Shown in pieces: positions 1 to 8,402 of a stretch of 23,154 nt of DNA. A program made the position numbers and the translations under genes. The DNA is from DASPKW01 sp038244055 (GTDB lineage: Bacteria > Planctomycetota > Phycisphaerae > Tepidisphaerales > Tepidisphaeraceae). Under the pieces are notes generated by a model. That model did not search any database, was not told the DNA's origin, and was given only the letters and a program-made list of their open reading frames with translations. The stretch is from the NCBI GenBank assembly GCA_038244055.1, contig JBBRTW010000050.1, positions 1 through 23,154 of the forward strand, written 5' to 3'. Positions within the stretch are counted from its first letter, which is position 1. Every line of letters starts with the position of its first letter.

Positions 1-104
1 CGGGGGGCGAAAGGGGCGGCGGGGACAACGCGTTGGCGGCTGGGGGCTATTTTACGCGGGGGCAGAAGCAAACGACGACAGTTCGCCTTGAGGGATCACC
101 CATC

Positions 105-1454
105 ATGAAACCACACACGCACTCCGACATCATCTCCCGCCGCGAGTTCGTGCGGACAACTTCGGTTCTTGCGGCGAGCGCGCTGGCGGGGGGGATGGGC
201 GTGAGGGCGTCGGCGGCGGATGGAGCCGCCGGCGCATCGGCCGCCGCGCCCGCACCGCCCGCGCCGCCCGCACCGCCCGTCGCGGCGGCGGCCTGGGCAA
301 AAACAGCGCCGGGAGGGGTGGCAGCGCATTCGTTGCTTACGCCGGCGGATGATTTCACCGATGTCTCGCGGGGGTCGCCCAAGCCTTTCACGCTCGCGGG
401 CGAGGCGCTGGTGAAGGCGCGGCTCGCTCCCGAGAGCTGGCGGCTGGAGATTGTGGCCGATCCGTTTATCAGCGAGATCGTGAAAGAACCCGCGAGCTTG
501 GGCAGGCCGCTCACGCTGGCGGCCGGAAACGCATTGGACCTGCCGGCGCTGATGGAGCTGGGCAAGACGCAGGGCGTGCGCTACCTCAAGGCGATGCAGT
601 GCCTGAACATCGCCGAGCCGCTGGGGCAGGGGCTGTGGGAGGGCGTGCCGCTGCGCGAGGTGCTGCGGCTGGCGGGGGCGATGCGAAACGCGCGGCGGAT
701 TTATTACTGGGGATTTCACAACAACGATCCCAAACAATTGTTCCAATCGTCGCTGAGCTACACGCAGGCGATGGAGACGCCGCCGGGGGAATTGCCGGCC
801 TTTGTCGCATACCGGCTCAACGGCGCGCCAATCCCGCTGAAGCGCGGCGGGCCGGTGCGGATGATCGTCCCCTGGGCGCACGGGTTCAAATCCATCAAGT
901 GGCTCCAGTGCATTTCGGTCACCAACGATTTCAAGGCGAACGACACCTACGCGAACCAGAACAACGACCCCGAATCGCACCTGAAGACGGCGGCCTACAT
1001 CGATAAAGCGCCGGAGCAGTTCAAGGCGGGGGCGGCGGTTTCGATGAGCGGCTACGCGCTGTCGGGCTTGTCGGGGTTAAAGCGGGTTGAATACTGGCTG
1101 CATCGCGTAATGCCGGATGCGAAGCCGGTGACGCTGGATGATGAAACGTATCGCGCAGCGCGGTGGACGGCGTGCGATCTCGAAGCAGCGCCGGCCGACT
1201 GGGGCGGGATTCTGCCGGCGGGCGTTTCACCCAGGGATGTGCTTGGTTTCGATGCCAATACGGGCAAGCCGACGGCCTGGCCGCTGCGGTACAGCATGAT
1301 CTCCTGGTCGGCCGGTCTGGGGCCGCTGCAGGCGGGGAAATATGAATTTCGCGCCCGCGCGGTGGATGCGAATGGATATGCGCAACCCGAGCCGCGCCCG
1401 CTGCCGAAAACGGGAAGAAACGGCGTGGAGGCGCATCGGTTTGAGGTGGTGTAG
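105..1454 (+). CDS. Sulfite-oxidase-family molybdopterin oxidoreductase, Tat-exported
   Basis: A 449-residue periplasmic molybdenum-cofactor enzyme of the sulfite oxidase/SoxC family. The start at 105 is preferred over an in-frame ATG at 33 because GAGGGA lies 9 nt upstream and the protein then opens with a twin-arginine signal (SRREFVRTT, residues about 11-19, then an Ala/Gly-rich hydrophobic stretch). An Ala/Pro-rich linker (about 45-65) follows. The molybdopterin-binding domain covers about 109-275. Cys166 in YLKAMQCLNIAEP is the expected molybdenum thiolate ligand, and VPWAHGFKSIKWLQCISV closes the domain. Residues about 307-449 match the Mo-co dimerisation (Ig-like) domain, with SMSGYALSGLSGLKRVEYWLHR near its start. 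Family members oxidise sulfite or reduce related S- or N-oxides; the substrate here cannot be told. No cytochrome partner is adjacent. The next gene is convergent, 37 nt away. Confidence 0.88.
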   Translation: MKPHTHSDIISRREFVRTTSVLAASALAGGMGVRASAADGAAGASAAAPAPPAPPAPPVAAAAWAKTAPGGVAAHSLLTPADDFTDVSRGSPKPFTLAGEALVKARLAPESWRLEIVADPFISEIVKEPASLGRPLTLAAGNALDLPALMELGKTQGVRYLKAMQCLNIAEPLGQGLWEGVPLREVLRLAGAMRNARRIYYWGFHNNDPKQLFQSSLSYTQAMETPPGELPAFVAYRLNGAPIPLKRGGPVRMIVPWAHGFKSIKWLQCISVTNDFKANDTYANQNNDPESHLKTAAYIDKAPEQFKAGAAVSMSGYALSGLSGLKRVEYWLHRVMPDAKPVTLDDETYRAARWTACDLEAAPADWGGILPAGVSPRDVLGFDANTGKPTAWPLRYSMISWSAGLGPLQAGKYEFRARAVDANGYAQPEPRPLPKTGRNGVEAHRFEVV

Positions 1455-1491
1455 GGCTATCAGGAACGGGGCGCGAAACCGGGCGGCGACT

Positions 1492-4400
1492 TCACGCAAC
1501 CGGCGAGCCTTGCGCGCGATTCCTTCGCAGGAGCGCGGCGGCCGCGATCGCAATCAGCCCCGTACACGTTGGCTCGGGGACACTGGTCACGCCCTGGCCG
1601 GCGAGTTCGAAGGCGAGTTGCATGTCGGCGGCGAATTGCGGGGAGGAACTGGGGATGGCCGAGCCGGGCATGGCCTGGCCGTAGTTGTTGGCAAGCTGGA
1701 GGAGGTCGTTCAGGCCGACGTCGCCGCTGTAGTCGAAATCGCCATCGTACCAGCCGGTGGTGGTCGGCAGGCCGTAGTGGTTGGCCAGGCGGAGGAGGTC
1801 GTTCAGGCCGACATCGCCGGAGAGGTCCGCATCGCCGGCGAGGGTCGTGCGAACAAGGATGGCGGTGCCATCAACGGTGGAGGTTGCGCTCTGGCCGAGG
1901 TTCCACGTTCCGCCGGTTGGGCCGAGGAGGTCGCTGGCTTCGACGTAGCCGATGGCCAGGCGTTTGCTCGAACCGATGCTGGCGGCGATTTCGTTGGAGC
2001 CGATTCCCTTGCCGAGCCAGTCGCCACCGTGGTAGGCCGACAGGATCGCGGCGCGGATGCCGGTGGGGCCGGCATCATTGATCGGGCTCGCGCCGGTGTA
2101 ATCGACCACCATCGCATTAATGTGGAGGTTGAGGTGGCCGGCGGGACCGCTGATGGAGAGCGCGCCAGCCGTGAGGATGTTGAGCGTCGTGCCGGTGATC
2201 TCGGCGTTGCCGCCATCGTTGATCGTCAATGCCCGGAGAGACTGGGTGGAATTCGCCTGGAAGCGACCGCCCGAGTTGACCGTGACGCCGCCGGAATCGG
2301 CGGCCGAGCCATCGACATGGAGGATCGAGGAGGGCCCGATGACGATCTGATTGGCGGCGGCCAGGCGGATGCCGGTGGGAACGTTGACGGTGAGCGTGCC
2401 GGCCGTGCTTTGGAGCCACAGGGCATGAACATCGGTATCGGCGGAAACGGTGACGGTCTTGCCGGCGGGATCGGAGTTGGTGATGGAGGCGAAGGTCGTG
2501 GTGCCGGGGGATTGGCCGGTGTCCCAGTTTGCGGCGGTGCCGAAGGAAGTGGCGGCCAGCGGCGAAACGAAACTGGCGGGCGCGGGCGCAACCGCGCGGA
2601 CGACAAGCTGGGTGGGGCTGGTGTAATCGAGTTGCAGGGCGACACCGGCGGGAAGCGTGGGCGGGGCGATGTAGTTGAAGCTGCCGGTGCGGCTGGCGTA
2701 GGTGGCGATGGTGAAGCTCTGGCCGACCGAGGGGACGAATCCGCCGACGAGATTAAGATTGAGGTTGCCGGCGAAGGTGGCCGCGCCGGAGATTGAAAGC
2801 AGGTCATTGCCGGCACCGGGCGTGATTCCGGCGATATCGATGGCGGCGGTGGCGGAGGAGGCCTGGGTGTAAGCGCCGAAGACCGTCGTCGTGGCGATCG
2901 AATTGGCGACAGCGCCGGGCGAGAGCGTGCCCGTGCCGGTGTTCTTGAGGGCGAAATTGATCGTTGAAGTGCCGAACGTGCCCACCGACAGCCGCCCGCC
3001 GGTCCAGTTGAAATTGGCGGTGCCCGCTCCGGCGGCGATGGAGTTAGCGATCAAAACGCCGCCGCCAAAGTTGAGCGTGCCAGTGGAGCCGGTGCCGTTG
3101 GCGAGTGTGGCGGTGTTGATATCCACCGCGTTGTCAGCGCGGTTGCTGATCGTGAAGGTGCCGACGGTGCTGCCTGAAGCGCCGACATTCCGGCCGCCGA
3201 CGACGACATTGCCCAGGTAGGCCGTGAGCGCGGCGCTGCTGAGATCGAGCGAGCCGCTTTCGCCATTGCCGTTGGGGTTACCCGTGGAAATGTTGATGGC
3301 GGTGCGCCGGGTGGCCGAGCCAAGCGCTAGCGCCCCGCCGGCGGGAATGGTGACCGAGGCGCTGGCAGCGTCGAGGCCGATCGTGATCTGGTCGGCCTGA
3401 ATGTTATTGGTGCGGCCCAGCGCTAACAGGTTGTTCCCACCGCCCGATGAGCCGACGATGATCGATAGCGCGTTGATGGTGTTAGCGCCGGCCAGCTTGA
3501 GCGTGCCGACGGATGACCCGCTCAAAGAGGTGCCGACCGACAATGTGTTGAGGCTGGCGGTCAGCGAGGTCAGGCCTGAGAAATCCGCATTACCGACGGC
3601 CGAGCTATCGGTGCCGCCGGTCAGTTTTCGGCTGACGTAAAGATTGGCGGTGTTGCCGGGAGTGGGATTGCCGATATCCACCGTGCCGGAGCCTCCGGCC
3701 ACGAAAATGCCCACCGCGCCGCCGAACCCGCCGCCATCCTTCTGGCCAACAGTGACCGAGCCAAGATAGGCGGTAAGGGTTGCGCCGGAGAGATCCAGCG
3801 TGCCGGTGAAGTCGCTGTTGGTGCTGGTGTTGCCCACGCCGATCGACAGAGTCGTGCGCTGAGTGGACGAGCCGAGCGTAACCGATGCGCCGGCCGGGGC
3901 GGTGACCGAGCCATTGGCGTAATTCTGGCCGATGGCGAGCGATGGAGTCTGGATGTCGTTGGAGGTGCGGCCCAGTGCGAGGGTGCTGACGCCGGCCTCG
4001 GGCTTATCATCGTAAGCCGTGCTCCCTGAGCCGACGATGATCGATGTGGCGGATAGCGTGTTCGTGGCGGCGAGCTTGACGGCGCCGTTGGCCCAGCCGG
4101 TCAGGGCGGTGCCGATCGTGAAATTATTGAGGCTGGCGGTCAGGGTCGTCTGTCCGGAGAAATCGACATTGCCGGCCGCGCCGCTGTCGGTGCCCACGGC
4201 AGTCAGTTTTCGGCCGACGTTGAAATTGGCGGTGTTGCCGGCCGCGCCGATGTTGATCGCGCCGGCATTGCCACCGATGAAAATGCCGGTGGATGTGCCG
4301 AAGCCGCCGCCATCGCGCTGGCCGACGGTGACATTGCCCAGGAACGCGGTGAGGGAAGCGCCCGTGAGATCGAGGCGGCCAATATACGGATCGTTGTCGG

Positions 4401-5766
4401 TCACGCTTCCGGTGCCGAGAATGACATCCGTGCGCTGGCCGGATGTGCCCAGTGAAAGGGACCCGCCGGCGGCGATCACGACCGATCCGTTGGCGAGGTT
4501 CTGGCCAACGGTCAACGACAGGGCCGTGATCGTGTTGGCGGTGCGGCCGAGGGTGACGACATTGGTGCCCTGCCCGCCGGAGCCTACAAGGATGGTATTG
4601 GCGGAGAGGGTGTTGCTGGCGGCGAGTTTGAGCGTGCCGGTTGCGGTGCCGACCGGGGCGGTGCCGACGATCAACTGGTTAATGCTGGCGGTGAGCGTGG
4701 AGAGGCCGGAAAAATCAACCGTGCCGACCGCGCCGCTGTCGCTGTTGCCCGTGAGCTTCTGGCCGATGATGAAATTGGCCGAGTTGCCGGCCGCGCCGAT
4801 GTCGACCGTTCCGCCGATGCCCGCATTGAAGATACCGACCGCATCGCCAAACCCGCCGCCCGCCTTCTGCCCGACAATCACGGTGGAGAGAAAGCCATTG
4901 AACGTTCCGCCAGTCAGGTCCAGCTTGCTGGTGTAGTCGTTGTTTTGATCGATGGTCTCAAACCCAATCTGCACGAGGGTCCGGGAGGTGGAAATGCCCA
5001 GGGCAAGATTGCCGCCGGCGCTGATGTCGACGATTCCGGTGGAGTTGTCCTTGCCGAGGTCCAATTCGCCGACCTGGAGGTTGTTGATGGCGCGAAGATG
5101 CAACGTGCCCGTGCTATCGCCGGCATTGGTCGATGAGCCGACGTAGACGTGAGCCGCGGAAATGGTGTTGGAAGGGGCCAGTGTGAGCGTGCCATTGGCC
5201 GTGCCGGAGGAGGAGGTGGATACGCCGATGTTGAAATCCTGAATCGCCGTGGCGGACATGGAAGTCAGCCCGGACCAGGTCACGATGGATTTTCCCGAAC
5301 CGGATGATGCCGATCCAACATTGACAAACGAGGTCGAGCCCGTGATCGCGAGGATGCCGTTGCGAAGGGTGGTGGTCGTGCTGGCCGACTGGTCATCGTT
5401 GAAATGGAGATTGCCGTTGACGGTCAGAGTGTGAGTACCCAGATCGAGCGTGTGATATTTTCCGGCGGTGTTGTTGAACGCCAGGCCGCCAATCGTGCGG
5501 TTGGCGTTGACGATGCTGGTGATATCGCCGACGAACGTGGTCGAGCCGGTGTCGGTGAAGGAGGCGGTGTCGGTGGTGCTTGGGCCTGTCCCATTAGGGG
5601 ACCAACTGGTCGTGGTTGACCAGCTCGTGCCGCCGGTGCCGGTCCAACTCACGGCCGCGCGGGCTGACGCGGCCGGAAACGCCGCGATGACCCCCGCCAT
5701 CGCCAGCAACACCGCTCGCCGCCAACCATAAAGATAAGACCGACGCTTTGCGCCCTGGGCACCCAT
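1492..5766 (-). CDS. Giant secreted beta-repeat protein with dockerin-like repeats and PEP-CTERM tail
   Basis: A 1424-residue surface or secreted protein. The start at 5766 is chosen because GAGAGGG lies just upstream and a signal peptide follows (basic KRRSYLYGWRR, hydrophobic AVLLAMAGVIAA, cleavage after ARA); the frame stays open to 5874. Four tandem units of about 185 residues (about 167-914) consist of glycine-, threonine- and asparagine-rich beta strands like autotransporter or filamentous beta-helix proteins. Next comes a strand-rich region with SLSVGQSFTIATY-like segments. A paired dockerin-type calcium motif follows (about 1311-1364: GDADLSGDVGLNDLLRLANHYG, then GDFDYSGDVGLNDLLQLANNYG). 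The C-terminus is a PEP-CTERM signal: VPEP, hydrophobic IAIAAAALL, then RRNR. The known family role is exosortase-dependent sorting to the envelope; no exosortase is in the window. The ligand or function is unknown. Confidence 0.88.
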   Translation of the reverse strand: MGAQGAKRRSYLYGWRRAVLLAMAGVIAAFPAASARAAVSWTGTGGTSWSTTTSWSPNGTGPSTTDTASFTDTGSTTFVGDITSIVNANRTIGGLAFNNTAGKYHTLDLGTHTLTVNGNLHFNDDQSASTTTTLRNGILAITGSTSFVNVGSASSGSGKSIVTWSGLTSMSATAIQDFNIGVSTSSSGTANGTLTLAPSNTISAAHVYVGSSTNAGDSTGTLHLRAINNLQVGELDLGKDNSTGIVDISAGGNLALGISTSRTLVQIGFETIDQNNDYTSKLDLTGGTFNGFLSTVIVGQKAGGGFGDAVGIFNAGIGGTVDIGAAGNSANFIIGQKLTGNSDSGAVGTVDFSGLSTLTASINQLIVGTAPVGTATGTLKLAASNTLSANTILVGSGGQGTNVVTLGRTANTITALSLTVGQNLANGSVVIAAGGSLSLGTSGQRTDVILGTGSVTDNDPYIGRLDLTGASLTAFLGNVTVGQRDGGGFGTSTGIFIGGNAGAINIGAAGNTANFNVGRKLTAVGTDSGAAGNVDFSGQTTLTASLNNFTIGTALTGWANGAVKLAATNTLSATSIIVGSGSTAYDDKPEAGVSTLALGRTSNDIQTPSLAIGQNYANGSVTAPAGASVTLGSSTQRTTLSIGVGNTSTNSDFTGTLDLSGATLTAYLGSVTVGQKDGGGFGGAVGIFVAGGSGTVDIGNPTPGNTANLYVSRKLTGGTDSSAVGNADFSGLTSLTASLNTLSVGTSLSGSSVGTLKLAGANTINALSIIVGSSGGGNNLLALGRTNNIQADQITIGLDAASASVTIPAGGALALGSATRRTAINISTGNPNGNGESGSLDLSSAALTAYLGNVVVGGRNVGASGSTVGTFTISNRADNAVDINTATLANGTGSTGTLNFGGGVLIANSIAAGAGTANFNWTGGRLSVGTFGTSTINFALKNTGTGTLSPGAVANSIATTTVFGAYTQASSATAAIDIAGITPGAGNDLLSISGAATFAGNLNLNLVGGFVPSVGQSFTIATYASRTGSFNYIAPPTLPAGVALQLDYTSPTQLVVRAVAPAPASFVSPLAATSFGTAANWDTGQSPGTTTFASITNSDPAGKTVTVSADTDVHALWLQSTAGTLTVNVPTGIRLAAANQIVIGPSSILHVDGSAADSGGVTVNSGGRFQANSTQSLRALTINDGGNAEITGTTLNILTAGALSISGPAGHLNLHINAMVVDYTGASPINDAGPTGIRAAILSAYHGGDWLGKGIGSNEIAASIGSSKRLAIGYVEASDLLGPTGGTWNLGQSATSTVDGTAILVRTTLAGDADLSGDVGLNDLLRLANHYGLPTTTGWYDGDFDYSGDVGLNDLLQLANNYGQAMPGSAIPSSSPQFAADMQLAFELAGQGVTSVPEPTCTGLIAIAAAALLRRNRAQGSPVA
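1495..1581 (-). other. PEP-CTERM sorting signal region
   Basis: The encoded tail has VPEP, then a hydrophobic helix (GLIAIAAAALL), then a basic cluster (RRNR) and eight further residues. This tripartite layout is the exosortase recognition signal. It predicts export through Sec followed by cleavage or anchoring by an exosortase encoded elsewhere. Confidence 0.8.
1678..1836 (-). other. Dockerin-type I-like calcium-binding repeat pair
   Basis: Two near-identical segments, each with D-x-D-x-SGDVGLNDLL and ending LAN(H/N)YG, are separated by a GLPTTTGWY linker. The D-x-D/N-x-S/D-G loop followed by a helix is the dockerin type I (EF-hand-like) pattern. In planctomycete secreted proteins such pairs commonly precede a C-terminal PEP-CTERM signal. 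This is a domain annotation within the large protein gene. Confidence 0.8.
3025..5268 (-). repeat. Four tandem ~185-codon repeats inside the PEP-CTERM protein gene
   Basis: Units begin at recurring LTSLTASLN-like segments and carry an NTxSAxxIxVGS block spaced 185, 184 and 193 residues apart. Each unit also contains a VGQ(K/R)DGGGFG block, a GNTAN block and an LDL(T/S)GAxLTA(F/Y)LG block. The fourth unit is more divergent: it has VVGGRNVGASG instead of VGQKDGGGFG. The middle copies are the most alike, which fits expansion by unequal recombination. Confidence 0.8.
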
Positions 5767-5979
5767 CTTAATCCCTCTCCCGCGGTCGGGAATAATCAAA
5801 TCATCGTGGCCCCGGATCGGCGGAGCAACGCCCGCCGTCTCGCTTGCTGTGGCGGCATTAATTATCGGGAACATGCAAGAGACCGCAATGGTTGTGATGC
5901 GCGTTTCGTTTCCTCCCTATGGCGGATTCCCGCAAATATGGCAGACTATCGCCCACCTTTCTCCCGAGGAGCACATTCC
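5767..5979. promoter_or_regulatory. Divergent intergenic region
   Basis: About 213 nt separate the start of the large surface-protein gene (leftward) from the peptidase gene (rightward), so both promoters should lie here. There is an A/T-rich patch (ATTAATTAT near 5857-5867), but no well-spaced -35/-10 pair could be recognised on either strand. Ribosome-binding sites are visible at both edges: a GAGAGGG-type site for the left gene and GAGGA at 5966-5970 for the right gene. Confidence 0.4.
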
Positions 5980-6762
5980 ATGACCCATCGTCTCCATCTC
6001 ATCATCGCCGCGATTCTGCTGCTGCTGGGCTCGCCTTTTAGCGCACCCGTTTCACTGGCGGCCGCGCCCGCTGCGCCGGCCGGGACGCCGGCGACACCGG
6101 TTGCGCCGGAGGCGAAGCTCATTTCCAAATCGCCCGATGCGGCCGACTACCAGATCACCATCGATTACACCGATGCGCCCGATCTTAAGGAGTGGGTGGA
6201 GAAGAAGCTCCAGCCGGCGCTGGATAAATGGTATCCGCTGATCGTCAAGGATCTGCCGAGCGAAGGGTACACCGCGCCGGCGAAGTTCTCGATTTTCCTG
6301 ACCAAGGACTACAAGGGCGTGGCGGCGACGATGGGCACGCGGGTGGTCTGCAATATCGAATGGTTCCGCAAGGAGCTCGATCGCGAGGCGGTGGGAGCGG
6401 TGGTACACGAGCTGGTGCATGTGGTGCAGCAGTATCGGCGCGTGCGCGGGGGAGCGGAGAATCCGGGTTGGCTGGTGGAGGGTGTGGCCGACTATATCCG
6501 CTGGTTCAAGTTCGAGCCCAAGCCGACGGGCACGCGCCCGCGCAATCCGGATACGGCCAAGTACACCGACAGCTACCGTACGACGGCGGGGTTCTTGAAT
6601 TTCGTCATGGAAAAGCACGACAAGGAGATCGTCCCCAAGCTCAGCGCGGCCATGCGCCAGGGGAAGTACAGCGCGGACTTGTGGAAGCAGCACACGGGCA
6701 AGACGGTTGAGGAACTGTGGGCGGAGTATGTAGCCACGCTCAAGCAGAAGAACGCGGCTTGA
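5980..6762 (+). CDS. Secreted basic secretory protein (BSP)-family zinc metallopeptidase
   Basis: A 260-residue exported protein. The start at 5980 has GAGGA nine bases upstream and begins a clear signal peptide (MTHRLHLIIAAILLLLGSPF, cleavage near the Ala-rich stretch at about 28-30). The catalytic domain (about 57-256) carries HELVHVVQ at 143-150, an HExxH zinc-binding motif, followed by NPGWLVEGVADYIRW at 161-175, whose acidic residue (E167 or D171) is the likely third ligand. The surrounding sequence (DYQITIDYTDAPDL at the start, TTAGFLNFVMEKHDKEIVPKL near the end) matches the plant/bacterial BSP family (Pfam basic secretory protein), thought to be peptidases. The substrate is unknown. 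The upstream in-frame extension to 5806 lacks a ribosome-binding site and is not expected to be translated. Confidence 0.85.
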   Translation: MTHRLHLIIAAILLLLGSPFSAPVSLAAAPAAPAGTPATPVAPEAKLISKSPDAADYQITIDYTDAPDLKEWVEKKLQPALDKWYPLIVKDLPSEGYTAPAKFSIFLTKDYKGVAATMGTRVVCNIEWFRKELDREAVGAVVHELVHVVQQYRRVRGGAENPGWLVEGVADYIRWFKFEPKPTGTRPRNPDTAKYTDSYRTTAGFLNFVMEKHDKEIVPKLSAAMRQGKYSADLWKQHTGKTVEELWAEYVATLKQKNAA

Positions 6763-6777
6763 TGCGCTGGCCGCGGA

Positions 6778-6797
6778 CTCGACATCGGAATGTCGAG
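6778..6797. repeat. Dispersed 20-nt palindrome (copy 1), hairpin between convergent genes
   Basis: CTCGACAT and ATGTCGAG form a perfect 8-bp stem around a CGGA tetraloop. It sits 15 nt after the peptidase stop and 10 nt before the end of the convergent dus gene, so it may act as a two-way terminator, though no T-run follows. The same 20-mer occurs in inverted orientation at 9818-9837. Confidence 0.75.
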
Positions 6798-6807
6798 GTA
6801 CATCATC

Positions 6808-7866
6808 TCACAGACTGACGGCATTCTCCGCTTGAGTCTCAGCCCCACAATCTTCGCCCGCCTCCATCACCTCACCCGATCTCTCCCCCCGCCTCCACTC
6901 CAGAAACCGCCCCACGATCTCATCGAAATGCACCGCCGACTGCAGGCCGCGCATTTCCTCGCGCATTTGCTGGCAGGGGTGCATGGTTTTGGCCCACCAA
7001 CTGATGCGCTTGCGGAATTCCTGGATCGAATAACGCTCGCGGCGGTAGTGCAGCATGAGATGGAAATGCTTGCGCATCAGGGCGCATTTTTCTTCGAGGG
7101 AATATTCGGGCGGGACCTGGCCGGTGGTCAGATAGCCCCAGATATCGCGGAAGATCCAGGGGCGGGCCAGTGCGCCGCGGCCGATCATGATGCCGGCGCA
7201 GCCGGTGGTTTCGAACATCCGAACAGCATCCGCGGGCGTTCGGATATCGCCGTTGCCGATGATGGGGATGGATTTGACGGCCGACACCACTTCGGCGATT
7301 GCTTCGAGCCGCGCCTGGCCGGAGAATTTCATGGCGGTCGTCCGGCCATGGACCGTGATCATCTCCACCCCCGCCTCCTCGAGCCTGCGGGCCAGCACCG
7401 GGGCGATGATGCACGAATCATCCCAGCCCAAACGGAGCTTGGCGGTCAGGGGGACGCGCGTAACGGCTTTGCGGACTTTATCGACGATGCGGATCGTATT
7501 ATCCGGGTCGCAGAGGAGCTTGGAGCCGCCATCTTTCTTGAGAATCTTATCGACCGGGCAGCCCATGTTGATATCGATGACATCGGCCCCGCGATCCTGG
7601 GCCCAGCGCGCGGCATCGCAGAGTTTGTCGGCATCGCCGCCGTAAAGCTGCATGGCCAGGGGGGTGTCTTCATCGGTGGTCGAGGCGATGCGGAGGGTCT
7701 TGGGCGTTTCGTGGGCGATGGCGTTGGGGTCCAGCAGATCGGTGCAGGCCATGCCCACGCCGCCGCAGGAGCGGGCGATGAGGCGAAATGCGAGGTCGCA
7801 ATAGCCGGCGATGGGCGCGAGCAATAGGGGCGTGGCGAGCTCAAGTGGGCCGATGCGGAGGGGCAT
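6808..7866 (-). CDS. dusB: tRNA-dihydrouridine synthase (DusB-like)
   Basis: A 352-residue flavoenzyme that reduces specific uridines in tRNA D-loops to dihydrouridine, using FMN and NADPH in the cytoplasm. The TIM-barrel motifs occur in order: LLLAPIAGYCDLAFR (14-28), AMQLYGG (71-77), INMGCPVDKILKKDGGSKLL (99-118) with catalytic Cys103, KLRLGW (143-148), TVHGRT (171-176), NGDI (205-208) and GIMIGRGALARPWIF (225-239). The C-terminal helical tRNA-binding domain runs from about 250 to 335. The NMGCP(V)xK and RGAL(A)RPWIF forms are closest to the DusB/NifR3 branch; the exact subclass is less sure than the family. A GGAGG lies 13 nt before the chosen ATG, which is rather far. The last 20 or so residues are an acidic tail. 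Confidence 0.93.
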   Translation of the reverse strand: MPLRIGPLELATPLLLAPIAGYCDLAFRLIARSCGGVGMACTDLLDPNAIAHETPKTLRIASTTDEDTPLAMQLYGGDADKLCDAARWAQDRGADVIDINMGCPVDKILKKDGGSKLLCDPDNTIRIVDKVRKAVTRVPLTAKLRLGWDDSCIIAPVLARRLEEAGVEMITVHGRTTAMKFSGQARLEAIAEVVSAVKSIPIIGNGDIRTPADAVRMFETTGCAGIMIGRGALARPWIFRDIWGYLTTGQVPPEYSLEEKCALMRKHFHLMLHYRRERYSIQEFRKRISWWAKTMHPCQQMREEMRGLQSAVHFDEIVGRFLEWRRGERSGEVMEAGEDCGAETQAENAVSL

Positions 7867-7960
7867 TCCATCGATTGTACCTCCACTGGCCGACTAACCA
7901 ACTTTCCCATCGCGGGTCTGTAGTTTGTTGGTATTATCTTCTCATTCACCTGGAGGTTTC
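7867..7960. promoter_or_regulatory. Divergent promoter region, dus / WxxGxW lipoprotein
   Basis: These 94 nt between divergent genes should hold both promoters. A TATTAT at 7932-7937 could be a -10 for the rightward gene, but no convincing -35 lies 17 nt upstream. GGAGG at 7952-7956 is the ribosome-binding site of the lipoprotein. Confidence 0.35.
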
Positions 7961-8290
7961 ATGACCATGCTGCGCAAGTTGGTATTGGTTGGAGCGGCCG
8001 CGATGCCGCTGGCCCTGGTCGGATGCAATCATCACCATCACGAAGGCGGCGCATTTAGCGAGCAAGTGGTTATTACCGAGGCTCCGCCCGTCGAGCGCAT
8101 CGAGGTGATCGGTAAAGCCCCGAGCCGCGATCATGTCTGGGCCAGGGGCTATTACATCCGCCGCGGCACCAGTTGGGACTGGCAACCCGGCCACTGGGAG
8201 CGCCGGCCGCACGAGAAGGCCGAATGGGAACACGGCCACTGGGAACACCATGGCAGCGGATACGTCTTCGTCGAAGGCCGCTGGCGCTAG
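7961..8290 (+). CDS. WxxGxW (YXWGXW) repeat lipoprotein
   Basis: A 109-residue small exported protein. GGAGG is 4 nt before ATG 7961 and 10 nt before ATG 7967 (MLRK), so the second ATG may be the true start. The signal peptide ends in a lipobox, LALVGC, giving lipidation at Cys22. A His4 cluster follows at once (NHHHHEGG). The C-terminal half has tryptophan repeats WQPGHW (74-79), WEHGHW (89-94) and a final VEGRW. This is the WXXGXW/YXWGXW repeat family, found in small envelope proteins of unknown role. Between lipobox and repeats is a short linker rich in E, V and I. The His cluster next to the lipid anchor could bind metal; that is only a guess. Confidence 0.8.
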   Translation: MTMLRKLVLVGAAAMPLALVGCNHHHHEGGAFSEQVVITEAPPVERIEVIGKAPSRDHVWARGYYIRRGTSWDWQPGHWERRPHEKAEWEHGHWEHHGSGYVFVEGRWR

Positions 8291-8353
8291 TCGATGGGCG
8301 GGTGCGGGGGTGGACGAACGTGCCTGCCCTGTTTAGGATTTGCGTCACCGACG

Positions 8354-8380
8354 GGCCGATGCCTGCGGCCGGAGTTTTTT
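8354..8380 (+). terminator. Possible weak intrinsic terminator
   Basis: GGCCG (8354-8358) can pair with CGGCC (8366-8370) around a 7-nt loop. GGAG and a run of six T follow (8375-8380). It lies between the lipoprotein and the cytochrome gene and could end the former. The 5-bp stem is short, so this is tentative. Confidence 0.4.
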
Positions 8381-8402
8381 GACTTTCTTTAGGAGTCCAG
8401 CG

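Noticed and set aside
1342..2796. A 484-codon open frame on the plus strand, antisense to the large surface-protein gene
   Set aside because: It is Gly/Ala/Arg/Asp-rich with no domain. It mirrors a clear minus-strand gene with signal peptide, repeats and PEP-CTERM; GC-rich genes often leave such open antisense frames.
4019..4936. A 305-codon plus-strand frame rich in Pro, Val and Ala
   Set aside because: It lies wholly opposite the repeat region of the surface protein, and its own periodicity is just the shadow of those repeats.
5806..5979. N-terminal extension of the metallopeptidase
   Set aside because: The extension lacks a ribosome-binding site and would put the obvious signal peptide in the protein interior; the ATG at 5980 has a good Shine-Dalgarno.
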